A stretch of 33,663 bases of DNA, taken from an uncultured Lachnospiraceae bacterium. GTDB lineage: Bacteria > Bacillota > Clostridia > Lachnospirales > Lachnospiraceae. The position numbers and the translations under genes were made by a program. Under the pieces are notes generated by a model. The model was not told where the DNA came from, did no database searches, and worked only from the letters and a program-made list of their open reading frames with translations. Every line of letters begins with the position of its first letter. Within the stretch, counting starts at the first letter, position 1. The stretch spans positions 1 to 33,663 of the forward strand of contig CAMULB010000009.1 in the NCBI GenBank assembly GCA_947089585.1, written 5' to 3'. This document shows, one piece after another, positions 27,167 to 33,663 of the stretch.

Positions 27167-27195
27167 ATTATAGCATATGTAATTTCAACCTGCAA
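27167..27195 (-). promoter_or_regulatory. convergent promoter of the antisense RNA
   Basis: Read on the - strand: TTGCAG (27190-27195), 17 nt, TGC-TATAAT (27167-27172). It is the best promoter of this intergenic region and points back at the toxin, with no gene between. It is clearly stronger by eye than the toxin promoter, as expected for an antitoxin RNA. Confidence 0.8.
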
Positions 27196-27286
27196 TATTC
27201 TTCTGAAAAAATTTCTTTTTTCTTCACGAAACATAGGTGTAAAAAAATGATGCAATAGAAAAAGGGATTGATTTAATTGCGCAATT

Positions 27287-28123
27287 CTACCATCCCAAAA
27301 TCTTCAAATACTCACGGCTTCTTCTTGCACATTCCAATGGGCTTAATTCATAGTGCTCATCCTGTTCTACGATGACCCATTCTGCCTTGGCCTCAATGGC
27401 GGCGTCCAGAATCGGCTCCCAAATCTGCTGACCGAAGCCCACCTCGCGGAAACGAAAGACGCCGGTCTCTTCGCCTGATTCCTCTTCATCAAGGCCGATC
27501 AGCTTGTACAAATTCTTGGGATTGCCCTTCTTATAGAAATCCTTCAGGTGAACAATCGGGCAGCGTCCGCTATATTGCTTCACATAATCGGCAGGCTCTA
27601 AGCCGGCTACATTAATCCAGCAGGTATCCGGTTCTGCCTTCAGGCAATTCTCTGGAACCTTGGCGTAAATATCGTCCAGTCCGTAGGTTCCGTCCTCCAG
27701 CTTGACAAACTCAAAGTCGTGATTGTGATACAACAGCGTCATGCCCGCCGCGGTTACGGCTTGACCAATTCTTGTCATCTCGGCGATCACCTTCTCATAG
27801 CCGGGGGTCAGGTGACGATATTCCTCAGGAAGGTAAGGAACAACCAGGAACTTGCAGCCGATGGTGCCGTAATCCTTTAATACCTGGTCAATGTCTGCCA
27901 TCATATCTACTAAGGGTACATGGGCGCTGATGGGGGTCAGTCCCACTTCCTTTAATGAATCGCGAATTGTCTCTGGCGCCAGGCCGTACAGTCCGGCCAG
28001 TTCAACGCCGTCGTAGCCCATTTCCTTGACCTGGTGCATTACCTCGCCGAAACGCTCAGGCGTGTTCTCCAATTCGTCCCGCAGTCCGTAGACCTGGATT
28101 CCTACCGGTAATTTGTTGCTCAT
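27287..28123 (-). CDS. sugar phosphate isomerase/epimerase (IolE-like, xylose isomerase-type TIM barrel)
   Basis: 278 residues. GIQVYGLRDELE at the start, GYDGVELAGLYG, LLYHNHDFEF (about 140-149) with metal-binding His and Glu candidates, PIVHLKDFY and a final WVIVEQDEH give the AP endonuclease 2-type barrel of the IolE/Hyi family. It probably isomerises or epimerises a ketose-type sugar or inositol derivative; the substrate is unknown and no inositol genes are adjacent. AAGGAGG lies before the ATG at 28123; the 35-codon upstream extension has no site. A 12-bp palindrome AATTGCGCAATT (27275-27286) touches the stop codon. Confidence 0.83.
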   Translation of the reverse strand: MSNKLPVGIQVYGLRDELENTPERFGEVMHQVKEMGYDGVELAGLYGLAPETIRDSLKEVGLTPISAHVPLVDMMADIDQVLKDYGTIGCKFLVVPYLPEEYRHLTPGYEKVIAEMTRIGQAVTAAGMTLLYHNHDFEFVKLEDGTYGLDDIYAKVPENCLKAEPDTCWINVAGLEPADYVKQYSGRCPIVHLKDFYKKGNPKNLYKLIGLDEEESGEETGVFRFREVGFGQQIWEPILDAAIEAKAEWVIVEQDEHYELSPLECARRSREYLKILGW

Positions 28124-28148
28124 GATGTTGATCCTCCTTTTTAAAAAC

Positions 28149-28219
28149 ATGGTTCTTGTATGTAACCATAAAGGTATTCGAGTTGCCTTTATTATACCAA
28201 AGTGACTTGGGAAAAGCAA
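28149..28219 (-). promoter_or_regulatory. promoter and leader palindrome of the sugar isomerase gene
   Basis: On the - strand: TTGCTT (28214-28219), 17 nt, TGG-TATAAT (28191-28196). In the leader ATGGTT (28149-28154) and AACCAT (28164-28169) form an inverted repeat with a 9-nt spacer, about 15-35 nt after the predicted start, a likely operator for a sugar-responsive repressor. Confidence 0.7.
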
Positions 28220-28267
28220 TTTAATCACAAAAAAATATGGATGGGACTACTCATGCCCGCAAAGGTA

Positions 28268-28276
28268 TGGTAGAAT
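28268..28276 (+). promoter_or_regulatory. extended -10 promoter of the ABC exporter operon
   Basis: TGG-TAGAAT at 28268-28276; the -35 (TACTCA, 28248-28253) is weak. It gives a leader of about 68 nt to the permease ATG. It is divergent from the sugar isomerase promoter, 50 bp apart. Confidence 0.5.
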
Positions 28277-28350
28277 AAAAGTAATTTGAGAAAAGTCTGC
28301 CGCGCCAGCTACAGAGCAAACAAGAACAGCGACAAAGGGAGTGCAGTATC

Positions 28351-31224
28351 ATGATGGTTAAAAACGGAATTGCTAGTATTTTACGGACAAAGAAAAAAAG
28401 CTTTTTGTTTTTTATTTTGATTTTTGTCCTCAGCATCTTTTTGGGGACGGGAGTCAGTATCTGGACGGTCAACCATACCATGATCACACAATGTGAGGAG
28501 AATTACGATACAATCGGTGTTTTTACTTATATGGGGGCCGATTATCCCGATGAGACGAATCTTGCTTTGCATACGGTCGAGAAGCTGCTGCAGCCGGAGC
28601 GGCTGATTGTCGGGGCAGAGGAAACGAATGACAACGGGGCGCAGGACCGTACCGTTGTCTCGCAGACCGTATTGTCCTTTCAGCCCTCCAGGCGGTGCCT
28701 TGGCCTTGTGGATGGGTTTGAACCGAAGAAGCTTATGTCCTCCTACAAAGATGAAGCGATTCTGATTGTTAAAAATGTATATGAGACCTCGGCCTTTCAG
28801 ACAGAAAATCGGGAATTCATGTCGGAATTGACGCAGACCGTGTACCAGGGGAAGAAGAAAAATAACCAGCTGGTGCATTTTTCGGTGCAGGATGACACGT
28901 TTGAGCCGGATTACAACAAACAGTACCTGTTGTGCGGCGCCTGGTTCCGAGATACCCTTGTGGTGACTCAGATCGAAGAAGTTGCGGATTTGTCTTTCTT
29001 GCAGGATGAAGACAGTGAATATGTGCGCTTAGGCAGATTTTATGAGGGTGTCAACCGCTTGGTGTCGGTGCGGCTGCAAAATGAGCCGCAGTATGAAAAG
29101 GTATTTCATCAAGGTCGGACGAAGCTCGAAGCGGGAGATTTTTACCAGGCCCAGGACAATGACAAGGTCTGTCTGGTGACATCGGACATTGCCAAGGCGC
29201 TGGGCCTTGGTGTGGGCGATGAGCTGGGACTGCGTCTAGTGCCGGTTGAGGTCGGGAATATTTACCAGAGCTATGATCCAAATGCCGAGAATCCAGAAGA
29301 GACATTTCGTATTACCGGGATTATTAAGACCGACAATGATTACAGATATACCATTCTTATTCCGCAGCAGGATTCGATTACCGGGACATATGGATATGAA
29401 GCCGGTCAGGTATTGCTGAAAAACGGTTCCGGAGACCGTTTTCGTGCCTGGATAGAAGAAAAGCTTCCCGATCGCATGATTTTAGACGTGTTTGACCGGG
29501 GCTACACACAAGTGATGGATGTGCTGCAGTCTCTGCAGCAGACGACTGTGATTTTGCTGGCGATTTGCGGGGCGGCGATCATGGCTGTACTGCTTCTGTT
29601 TGGATATCTGTTTGTCTATAAGCAGCGAGAGACCGTCCATATTATGTATCATCTGGGAACAGAACGCCGCAAGATCATGGTTTACCTGCTTGCGGGCAGC
29701 GGCCCACTGATTCTGCTGTCGTCTCTGCTCGGCGTTTTGGTGGGATTTGGCATCAGCGGTTATTTTCAGGGGCTGGTGCTGCAGTTTTTAGGTGATGGAA
29801 TCGGAACCGGCCTTGACAGCCGCTACAGCGACCAGGCGGAGCAGCTCGTGAGGAATTACCGCGCGGGAGAGGGAGTGTCGATTTGGTATTTTCTTGCAGC
29901 GGCGCTTTGCCTGACGGCGCTGGCAGTTCTGATCTGTCTGCTGTTTGCAGTACACAGTATGCCCAGGTCGCGTATGGGCGTGTTAGCCAGGGCGCAAGGG
30001 CAGGCAAAGAAGCTTCGTCTGCCGCGAAAGGAACCGAAATCAAGTCGGCCGGTGCAAACGGCATGGCAATTTTCCAGGCTTTCGGCGCGCAGAGGCGGTA
30101 TGCGCACCTGGGTGGTCTGTCTGGTGAGCGGCGCTCTGATGCTGGTGCTGTGTGTGCTGACCGAAAGCGGTATGCGCAACGAACAGGAGCGGGAGACGGT
30201 CATAGAGCAAACGAAAATCGAGGGGTATTTGACCAACTTAGATGGCAGCCGCATCAGCAGCTTAAAGATTGACGCAGAGGATCTTCAATTGCTGGAGGAT
30301 TCTGGAATGGTAGAAAACATTCGCAAAACAGCCAATCGGGAAGCATTTCAGTATCGCTTTTTGGGAGTGGCGGTGCATCAGGACGGGACAACCGAGGAGG
30401 TGGAGCCGTTTACACTGCCGGATCGGGGGCAGCAGCCCTTCGCTTACGAAAAAATTGTCAATGAGATGCGGACGTGGCCCAGTCTGCTGTACACCAATGA
30501 TACCTCTGCTGTGGGAGAATTTTTTTATGGCAGCCGCTGTAAGGTGGACTGGATGGAGGGGTATGACGAGAGCCTTTTTTCAAGGGAGTGGAAAACAGAC
30601 GAATCCCCCTGTGTAATTTCCCGTTCGATGCAGCAGGCGCAGGGAATTGAATTGGGCGATACGATACAAGTTGGGCTTTTTGTATCTTACCAATGTGTGA
30701 CGCTGTCGTTTCGGGTCGTGGGCGCCTACCACGACGAGGGTGGAAAAGATCACATTTTGATTCCCTATGATGTGCTGGATCAGACCTGGAAGATATCTGA
30801 TGGAAGATTTCCGCTGGATACGATTCGATTTACGTTAAAGGATGCAAGTCAGCTGACCGCGTTCAAGGATGATCTGGAACAAAAGGGCTTTGCCCAGGTG
30901 GGGGTACGTAAGGAACGGGGCGTGGTGGTCATAAAGGATGTACAGTATCAAAAGACGTTAAAGCAGCTGGAGGAGAAAATAAGGTATAACCGTCTGCTGT
31001 ACCCGGCGCTCTATGCGCTGACGGGAGTGATCAGTATTCTGGTGTCTTATCTGATGATGCATAATCGCAAGGGGGAGTTGGCTTTGATGCAAAGTATGGG
31101 AACAAGACGCGGCCGGATTTTTGCTTCTTTTTTCTTAGAACAGGCAATTTTGAGTTTTGGCGGCATTGGCGGAGTATGGCTGCTTTGGGGTGTGCTGCGA
31201 GGCTTTACCAGCGGCAGGCAATGA
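28351..31224 (+). CDS. FtsX-like ABC transporter permease, C-terminal helix missing from the frame
   Basis: 957 residues. Helix 1 (about 15-38) is followed by a large extracytoplasmic domain. A helix group lies at about 390-545 with FVYKQRETVHIMYHLGTERR (FtsX motif) between helices. A helix near 583-603 and a second extracytoplasmic domain follow, then helices near 888-912 and 925-950. This is the duplicated MacB/FtsX plan used for export or mechanotransmission of peptides and lipoproteins. The final helix expected in the family is absent: the frame ends FTSGRQ at TGA 31222-31224, and the missing helix is encoded from the overlapping ATG (31221). The ATPase gene follows. AAAGGGAG lies upstream of the start; the first of two adjacent ATGs was taken. 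Confidence 0.85.
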   Translation: MMVKNGIASILRTKKKSFLFFILIFVLSIFLGTGVSIWTVNHTMITQCEENYDTIGVFTYMGADYPDETNLALHTVEKLLQPERLIVGAEETNDNGAQDRTVVSQTVLSFQPSRRCLGLVDGFEPKKLMSSYKDEAILIVKNVYETSAFQTENREFMSELTQTVYQGKKKNNQLVHFSVQDDTFEPDYNKQYLLCGAWFRDTLVVTQIEEVADLSFLQDEDSEYVRLGRFYEGVNRLVSVRLQNEPQYEKVFHQGRTKLEAGDFYQAQDNDKVCLVTSDIAKALGLGVGDELGLRLVPVEVGNIYQSYDPNAENPEETFRITGIIKTDNDYRYTILIPQQDSITGTYGYEAGQVLLKNGSGDRFRAWIEEKLPDRMILDVFDRGYTQVMDVLQSLQQTTVILLAICGAAIMAVLLLFGYLFVYKQRETVHIMYHLGTERRKIMVYLLAGSGPLILLSSLLGVLVGFGISGYFQGLVLQFLGDGIGTGLDSRYSDQAEQLVRNYRAGEGVSIWYFLAAALCLTALAVLICLLFAVHSMPRSRMGVLARAQGQAKKLRLPRKEPKSSRPVQTAWQFSRLSARRGGMRTWVVCLVSGALMLVLCVLTESGMRNEQERETVIEQTKIEGYLTNLDGSRISSLKIDAEDLQLLEDSGMVENIRKTANREAFQYRFLGVAVHQDGTTEEVEPFTLPDRGQQPFAYEKIVNEMRTWPSLLYTNDTSAVGEFFYGSRCKVDWMEGYDESLFSREWKTDESPCVISRSMQQAQGIELGDTIQVGLFVSYQCVTLSFRVVGAYHDEGGKDHILIPYDVLDQTWKISDGRFPLDTIRFTLKDASQLTAFKDDLEQKGFAQVGVRKERGVVVIKDVQYQKTLKQLEEKIRYNRLLYPALYALTGVISILVSYLMMHNRKGELALMQSMGTRRGRIFASFFLEQAILSFGGIGGVWLLWGVLRGFTSGRQ

Positions 31225-31331
31225 GCCTAGCCGTGTGTTTGGGGTGTTATCTGTTCGGCTGTGCATGTTCGGTGGCGATGCTGAACCGGAATAACGTGCG
31301 GATGCTTTTGGGAGAAGGAGAAGAAAAATGA
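31221..31331 (+). CDS. separate 36-codon ORF carrying the last permease helix
   Basis: Its ATG overlaps the permease TGA (ATGA, 31221-31224) and its TGA overlaps the ATPase ATG (31328-31331). MSLAVCLGCYLFGCACSVAM is a membrane helix, followed by LNRNNVRMLLGEGEEK, which matches the usual FtsX C-terminus (a helix, then NxxxxLxxGE). It is thus the tail of the permease displaced to another frame. It may be a real frameshift mutation, a termination-reinitiation split, or an assembly error. Confidence 0.7.
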   Translation: MSLAVCLGCYLFGCACSVAMLNRNNVRMLLGEGEEK

Positions 31332-31996
31332 GTATTTTGCAATTACAGGATGTATATTTCAGCTATAAAAACAAATACCAGACGAACGAGGTCTTAAAGG
31401 GGCTGACGGCTGAATTTTCAGAAGGAAAGATCTATGCGCTGACCGGAAAATCCGGTTCGGGCAAGAGTACGGCCCTGGCGCTGATGGCGGGCCTGGAGCT
31501 GCCGGAACGCGGAGCGGTATTGTATGAGGGCGTTTCCACGCGAGAGATGGATTTGAACTGTTACCGCCGGGAAAAAGCAGCGGTGATCTACCAGAGCTTT
31601 CGTCTGTTTCCGCTGCTGACCGCATTGGAAAATGTGATGTTTCCGATGGGCCTAAGAGGAATCAAGGGCCGGTCGGCGATGGAGCAGGCCAAAGAATATA
31701 TCCACCGGGTTGGACTGGAGGATACGGTATTTCATCGTTTTCCCAATATGATGAGCGGCGGGGAACAACAGCGTGTGGCGATTGCCCGTTCGCTGGCCAT
31801 GGATACGAAGCTACTTCTGGCCGATGAACCAACCGGCAATCTTGATACGGCAAACAGCGAGAATGTGATGGAGATTTTGTGCGGATTGGCCCACGAGGAC
31901 GGTTACTGTGTGATTCTGGTAACGCATGATATGGGGCTGCTGGGATATGTGGATGAAGTATATCAGATGCAGGACGGGAAATTTACGAAGCAGTAG
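31328..31996 (+). CDS. ABC transporter ATPase (LolD/MacB/SalX-like)
   Basis: 222 residues. Walker A GKSGSGKST (40-48), Q-loop YQSFRLFPLLTALENV, signature MSGGEQQRVAIARSLAMD (about 140-157), Walker B LLLADEPTGNLD (about 161-172) and the H-loop THD. This is the ATPase that pairs with FtsX-type permeases. GGAGAAGGAGAAG precedes the ATG, which overlaps the stop of the small helix ORF. In other Firmicutes such pairs often protect against antimicrobial peptides with a BceRS-like sensor; none is nearby. Confidence 0.93.
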   Translation: MSILQLQDVYFSYKNKYQTNEVLKGLTAEFSEGKIYALTGKSGSGKSTALALMAGLELPERGAVLYEGVSTREMDLNCYRREKAAVIYQSFRLFPLLTALENVMFPMGLRGIKGRSAMEQAKEYIHRVGLEDTVFHRFPNMMSGGEQQRVAIARSLAMDTKLLLADEPTGNLDTANSENVMEILCGLAHEDGYCVILVTHDMGLLGYVDEVYQMQDGKFTKQ

Positions 31997-32077
31997 GGAG
32001 CTGTTTGAACTGGCAGACAGAAAAATGCAGCAGGCATGATCTACTCAATTGGCATACAGCAAGAAAGGACGTTTACG

Positions 32078-33277
32078 ATGCAGCAGGCAGCAGTAATTTT
32101 GAAAAAGGGCGAGGGCAGAACGATCAAATCCGGCGGGGCGTGGATTTATGATAATGAGATTGATCGCGTTGAGGGAGGCTATCGCAATGGCGATCTGATA
32201 GCTGTGCGGGATTTCGACGGATATCCGATGGGATGCGGTTTGATCAATGCGCATTCCCGCATTCGTGTGCGCATGGTCAGCCGTAAGAAACAGGAGATTG
32301 ACGAGGCGTTCTTGCGCATGAGGGTCAAACAGGCCTGGGAGTACCGTAAGGCGACTGTGGACTGTGGCGCTTGCCGCGTGATTTTTGGGGAAGCAGACTG
32401 GCTTCCGGGCTTGGTGGTCGATAAATTTTCGGATGTACTGGTGGTGCAGTCGCTGGCCTTGGGAATGGATCGCTTCAAGGACTTGATTGTCGATTATTTG
32501 AAGGAGTTGATGGCGAAGGACCAGATTTTCATTCGCGGCGTCTATGAGCGCAGCGACGCCAAAGTGCGGCTGGCCGAGGGCATGGAGCGAAAAAAAGGCT
32601 TTTTGGGGCCGGAATTCGACACCAAAGTAGAGATTGTGGAGAATCAGGTGCGCTATTTGGTGGATGTCAAGGACGGGCAGAAAACCGGGTTTTTCCTGGA
32701 TCAGAAATACAACCGGCTGGCGATTCAGCGTTTTTGCAAAAACGCCAGTGTCCTCGACTGCTTTACGCACACCGGATCCTTTGCGCTCAACGCGGCGATT
32801 GCGGGAGCGAAGGAGGTATGGGGCGTAGACGCGTCGCAGCTGGCGGTTGACCAGGCACAGGAGAACGCGCGGTTGAACGGCCTTGCAAAGCGGGTGCGTT
32901 TTTCCTGTGAGGATGTGTTTGATCTGCTTCCACGCTTAGAGCAGGAGGGCAGTCAGTTTGACGTGGTCATTCTTGACCCGCCGGCTTTTACCAAATCCAG
33001 AAGCTCGATCAAAAATGCGGTTCGGGGTTATCGTGAGATCAATTTGCGCGGGATGAAGCTGGTCAAGGACAACGGCTATCTGGCGACTTGTTCCTGCTCT
33101 CATTTTATGGATGCTGAGCTGTTTGCAAAGACCATTGGCCAGGCGGCAGCAGGTGCGCATAAACGGCTGCGGCAGGTGGAATTTCGCACGCAAGCGCCGG
33201 ATCATCCGATTCTGTGGGCTTCAGATGCATCTTATTATTTGAAATTTTACATTTTCCAGGTGTGTGAAGAGAAATAA
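32078..33277 (+). CDS. rlmI: class I SAM-dependent rRNA methyltransferase, RlmI/RlmK family
   Basis: 399 residues. An N-terminal PUA domain (about 1-72, KKGEGRTIKSGGAWIYDNEI) and a middle domain precede the Rossmann methyltransferase: motif I VLDCFTHTGSFALNAA (about 224-239), DVVILDPPAFTKS (about 295-307) and the Cys motif TCSCSHFM (about 341-348). E. coli RlmI makes m5C1962 in 23S rRNA. AAGAAAGGACG lies before the ATG at 32078; a 14-codon upstream extension lacks a site. The 12-mer ATGCAGCAGGCA at the start also occurs at 32025-32036. Confidence 0.88.
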   Translation: MQQAAVILKKGEGRTIKSGGAWIYDNEIDRVEGGYRNGDLIAVRDFDGYPMGCGLINAHSRIRVRMVSRKKQEIDEAFLRMRVKQAWEYRKATVDCGACRVIFGEADWLPGLVVDKFSDVLVVQSLALGMDRFKDLIVDYLKELMAKDQIFIRGVYERSDAKVRLAEGMERKKGFLGPEFDTKVEIVENQVRYLVDVKDGQKTGFFLDQKYNRLAIQRFCKNASVLDCFTHTGSFALNAAIAGAKEVWGVDASQLAVDQAQENARLNGLAKRVRFSCEDVFDLLPRLEQEGSQFDVVILDPPAFTKSRSSIKNAVRGYREINLRGMKLVKDNGYLATCSCSHFMDAELFAKTIGQAAAGAHKRLRQVEFRTQAPDHPILWASDASYYLKFYIFQVCEEK

Positions 33278-33328
33278 AAGATTTTTGGCAGCCGGTCAGC
33301 CTGCCATACGGTTTTCAAGGAGGTAGCG

Positions 33329-33663
33329 ATGAATTTACTGACGATGGAGTGTTTTTCCAAGGCTTATACAGATAAGGTACTGTTTGCGGATGCGTCCTTT
33401 CATATCCAGGACGGGGAGAAAATCGGCGTCATCGGCGCGAACGGCATGGGCAAAAGTACGCTCTTGAAAATGATTGCCGGCTTGGAAGAACCGGATACCG
33501 GCGAGGTAGTGATGGGAAATCATGTGAAAATTGCCTATCTCATGCAGACGCCGGTATTTTCCCCGGAGGAAACCGTGCTTTCGGCGGCACTGTCTGGACT
33601 GGATGCGGAGGATGCGGCGCTCGTCAGTGAAGTCAAGGCTAAGCTCAACCGCCTGGATCTGCC
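33329..33663 (+). CDS. ABC-F family ATPase (5' part, runs off the window)
   Basis: The first 111 codons only. AAGGAGGTAGCG precedes the ATG. MNLLTMECFSKAYTDKVLF, Walker A GANGMGKSTLLKMIAG (near residue 35) and HVKIAYLMQTPVFSP are those of soluble ABC-F translation factors (Uup/YdiF-like), which act on the ribosome rather than in a membrane. The second ATPase half and the linker lie outside the window. Confidence 0.87.
   Translation, partial: MNLLTMECFSKAYTDKVLFADASFHIQDGEKIGVIGANGMGKSTLLKMIAGLEEPDTGEVVMGNHVKIAYLMQTPVFSPEETVLSAALSGLDAEDAALVSEVKAKLNRLDL

Noticed and set aside
27275..27286. 12-bp palindrome AATTGCGCAATT at the stop of the sugar isomerase gene as a terminator
   Set aside because: As RNA it can form only a weak 4-bp A/T stem, and the T-run on that strand is about 15 nt further on; not convincing as a terminator.
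32025..32089. 12-mer ATGCAGCAGGCA present at 32025 and again at the rlmI start (32078)
   Set aside because: Simple CAG-rich sequence and short; the first copy is followed by a stop and has no ribosome site, so chance or slippage is the easier explanation.
32045..32770. 241-codon open frame on the - strand opposite rlmI
   Set aside because: Antisense to conserved rRNA methyltransferase motifs; no ribosome site.

Overview
The window looks like chromosomal DNA of an anaerobic, spore-forming Clostridia-class Firmicute, most likely a Lachnospiraceae member. The grounds are a MecA adaptor, a CwlD-type spore-cortex amidase, AGGAGG ribosome sites, TTGACA/TATAAT promoters, a PF06541 membrane protein, and an ATP synthase c subunit with a complete Na+-binding signature. 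Genus cannot be read from the sequence. No rRNA, tRNA, CRISPR array, intact insertion sequence or prophage was seen.

Layout. 1-3.6 kb: end of a DUF1858 redox-disulfide protein, a convergent mecA sharing one bidirectional terminator, then a Ser/Thr kinase fused to a P-loop-like domain, a free paralogue of that domain, and a 73-codon unknown. 3.8-6.9 kb: envelope genes (GH18 hydrolase, CwlD amidase, a membrane protein). 7-9.3 kb: azlCD branched-chain amino-acid exporter and galM. 9.4-12.2 kb: a translation/nucleotide operon (threonylcarbamoyl-AMP synthase, low-Mr phosphatase, upp, dCMP deaminase). 12.2-15 kb: an accessory island with a double-HTH regulator, a convergent 54-codon exported peptide gene not previously delimited here, degenerate sequence, and a gene fragment bracketed by direct repeats. 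15-19.4 kb: LysR plus URO-D-like methyltransferase, a DEDDh exonuclease with a zinc finger, and an SPFH protein paired with a small ribbon-helix-helix protein. 19.5-26.8 kb: the complete ATP synthase operon atpZ-I-B-E-F-H-A-G-D-C. 26.8-27.2 kb: a compact locus that looks like a type I toxin-antitoxin of the Fst/par type. 27.3-33.7 kb: a sugar isomerase/epimerase, an FtsX-type ABC exporter whose last membrane helix lies in a separate frame, an RlmI-like rRNA methyltransferase and the start of an ABC-F ATPase.

Most notable. (1) At 26.9-27.2 kb a 33-residue membrane peptide resembling Fst is followed by a shared bidirectional terminator and a strong convergent promoter. The RNA from that promoter would carry a 14-nt perfect complement to the toxin's first codons, reproducing the pAD1 par architecture on a chromosome. 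(2) At 12.2-14.3 kb a 610-residue tandem-HTH helical-repeat regulator ends tail-to-tail, with a 4-nt overlap, with a small exported-peptide gene. This suggests an undescribed peptide-sensing pair whose regulator C-terminus is compositionally foreign. All functional statements rest on motif recognition by eye; no database search was run.
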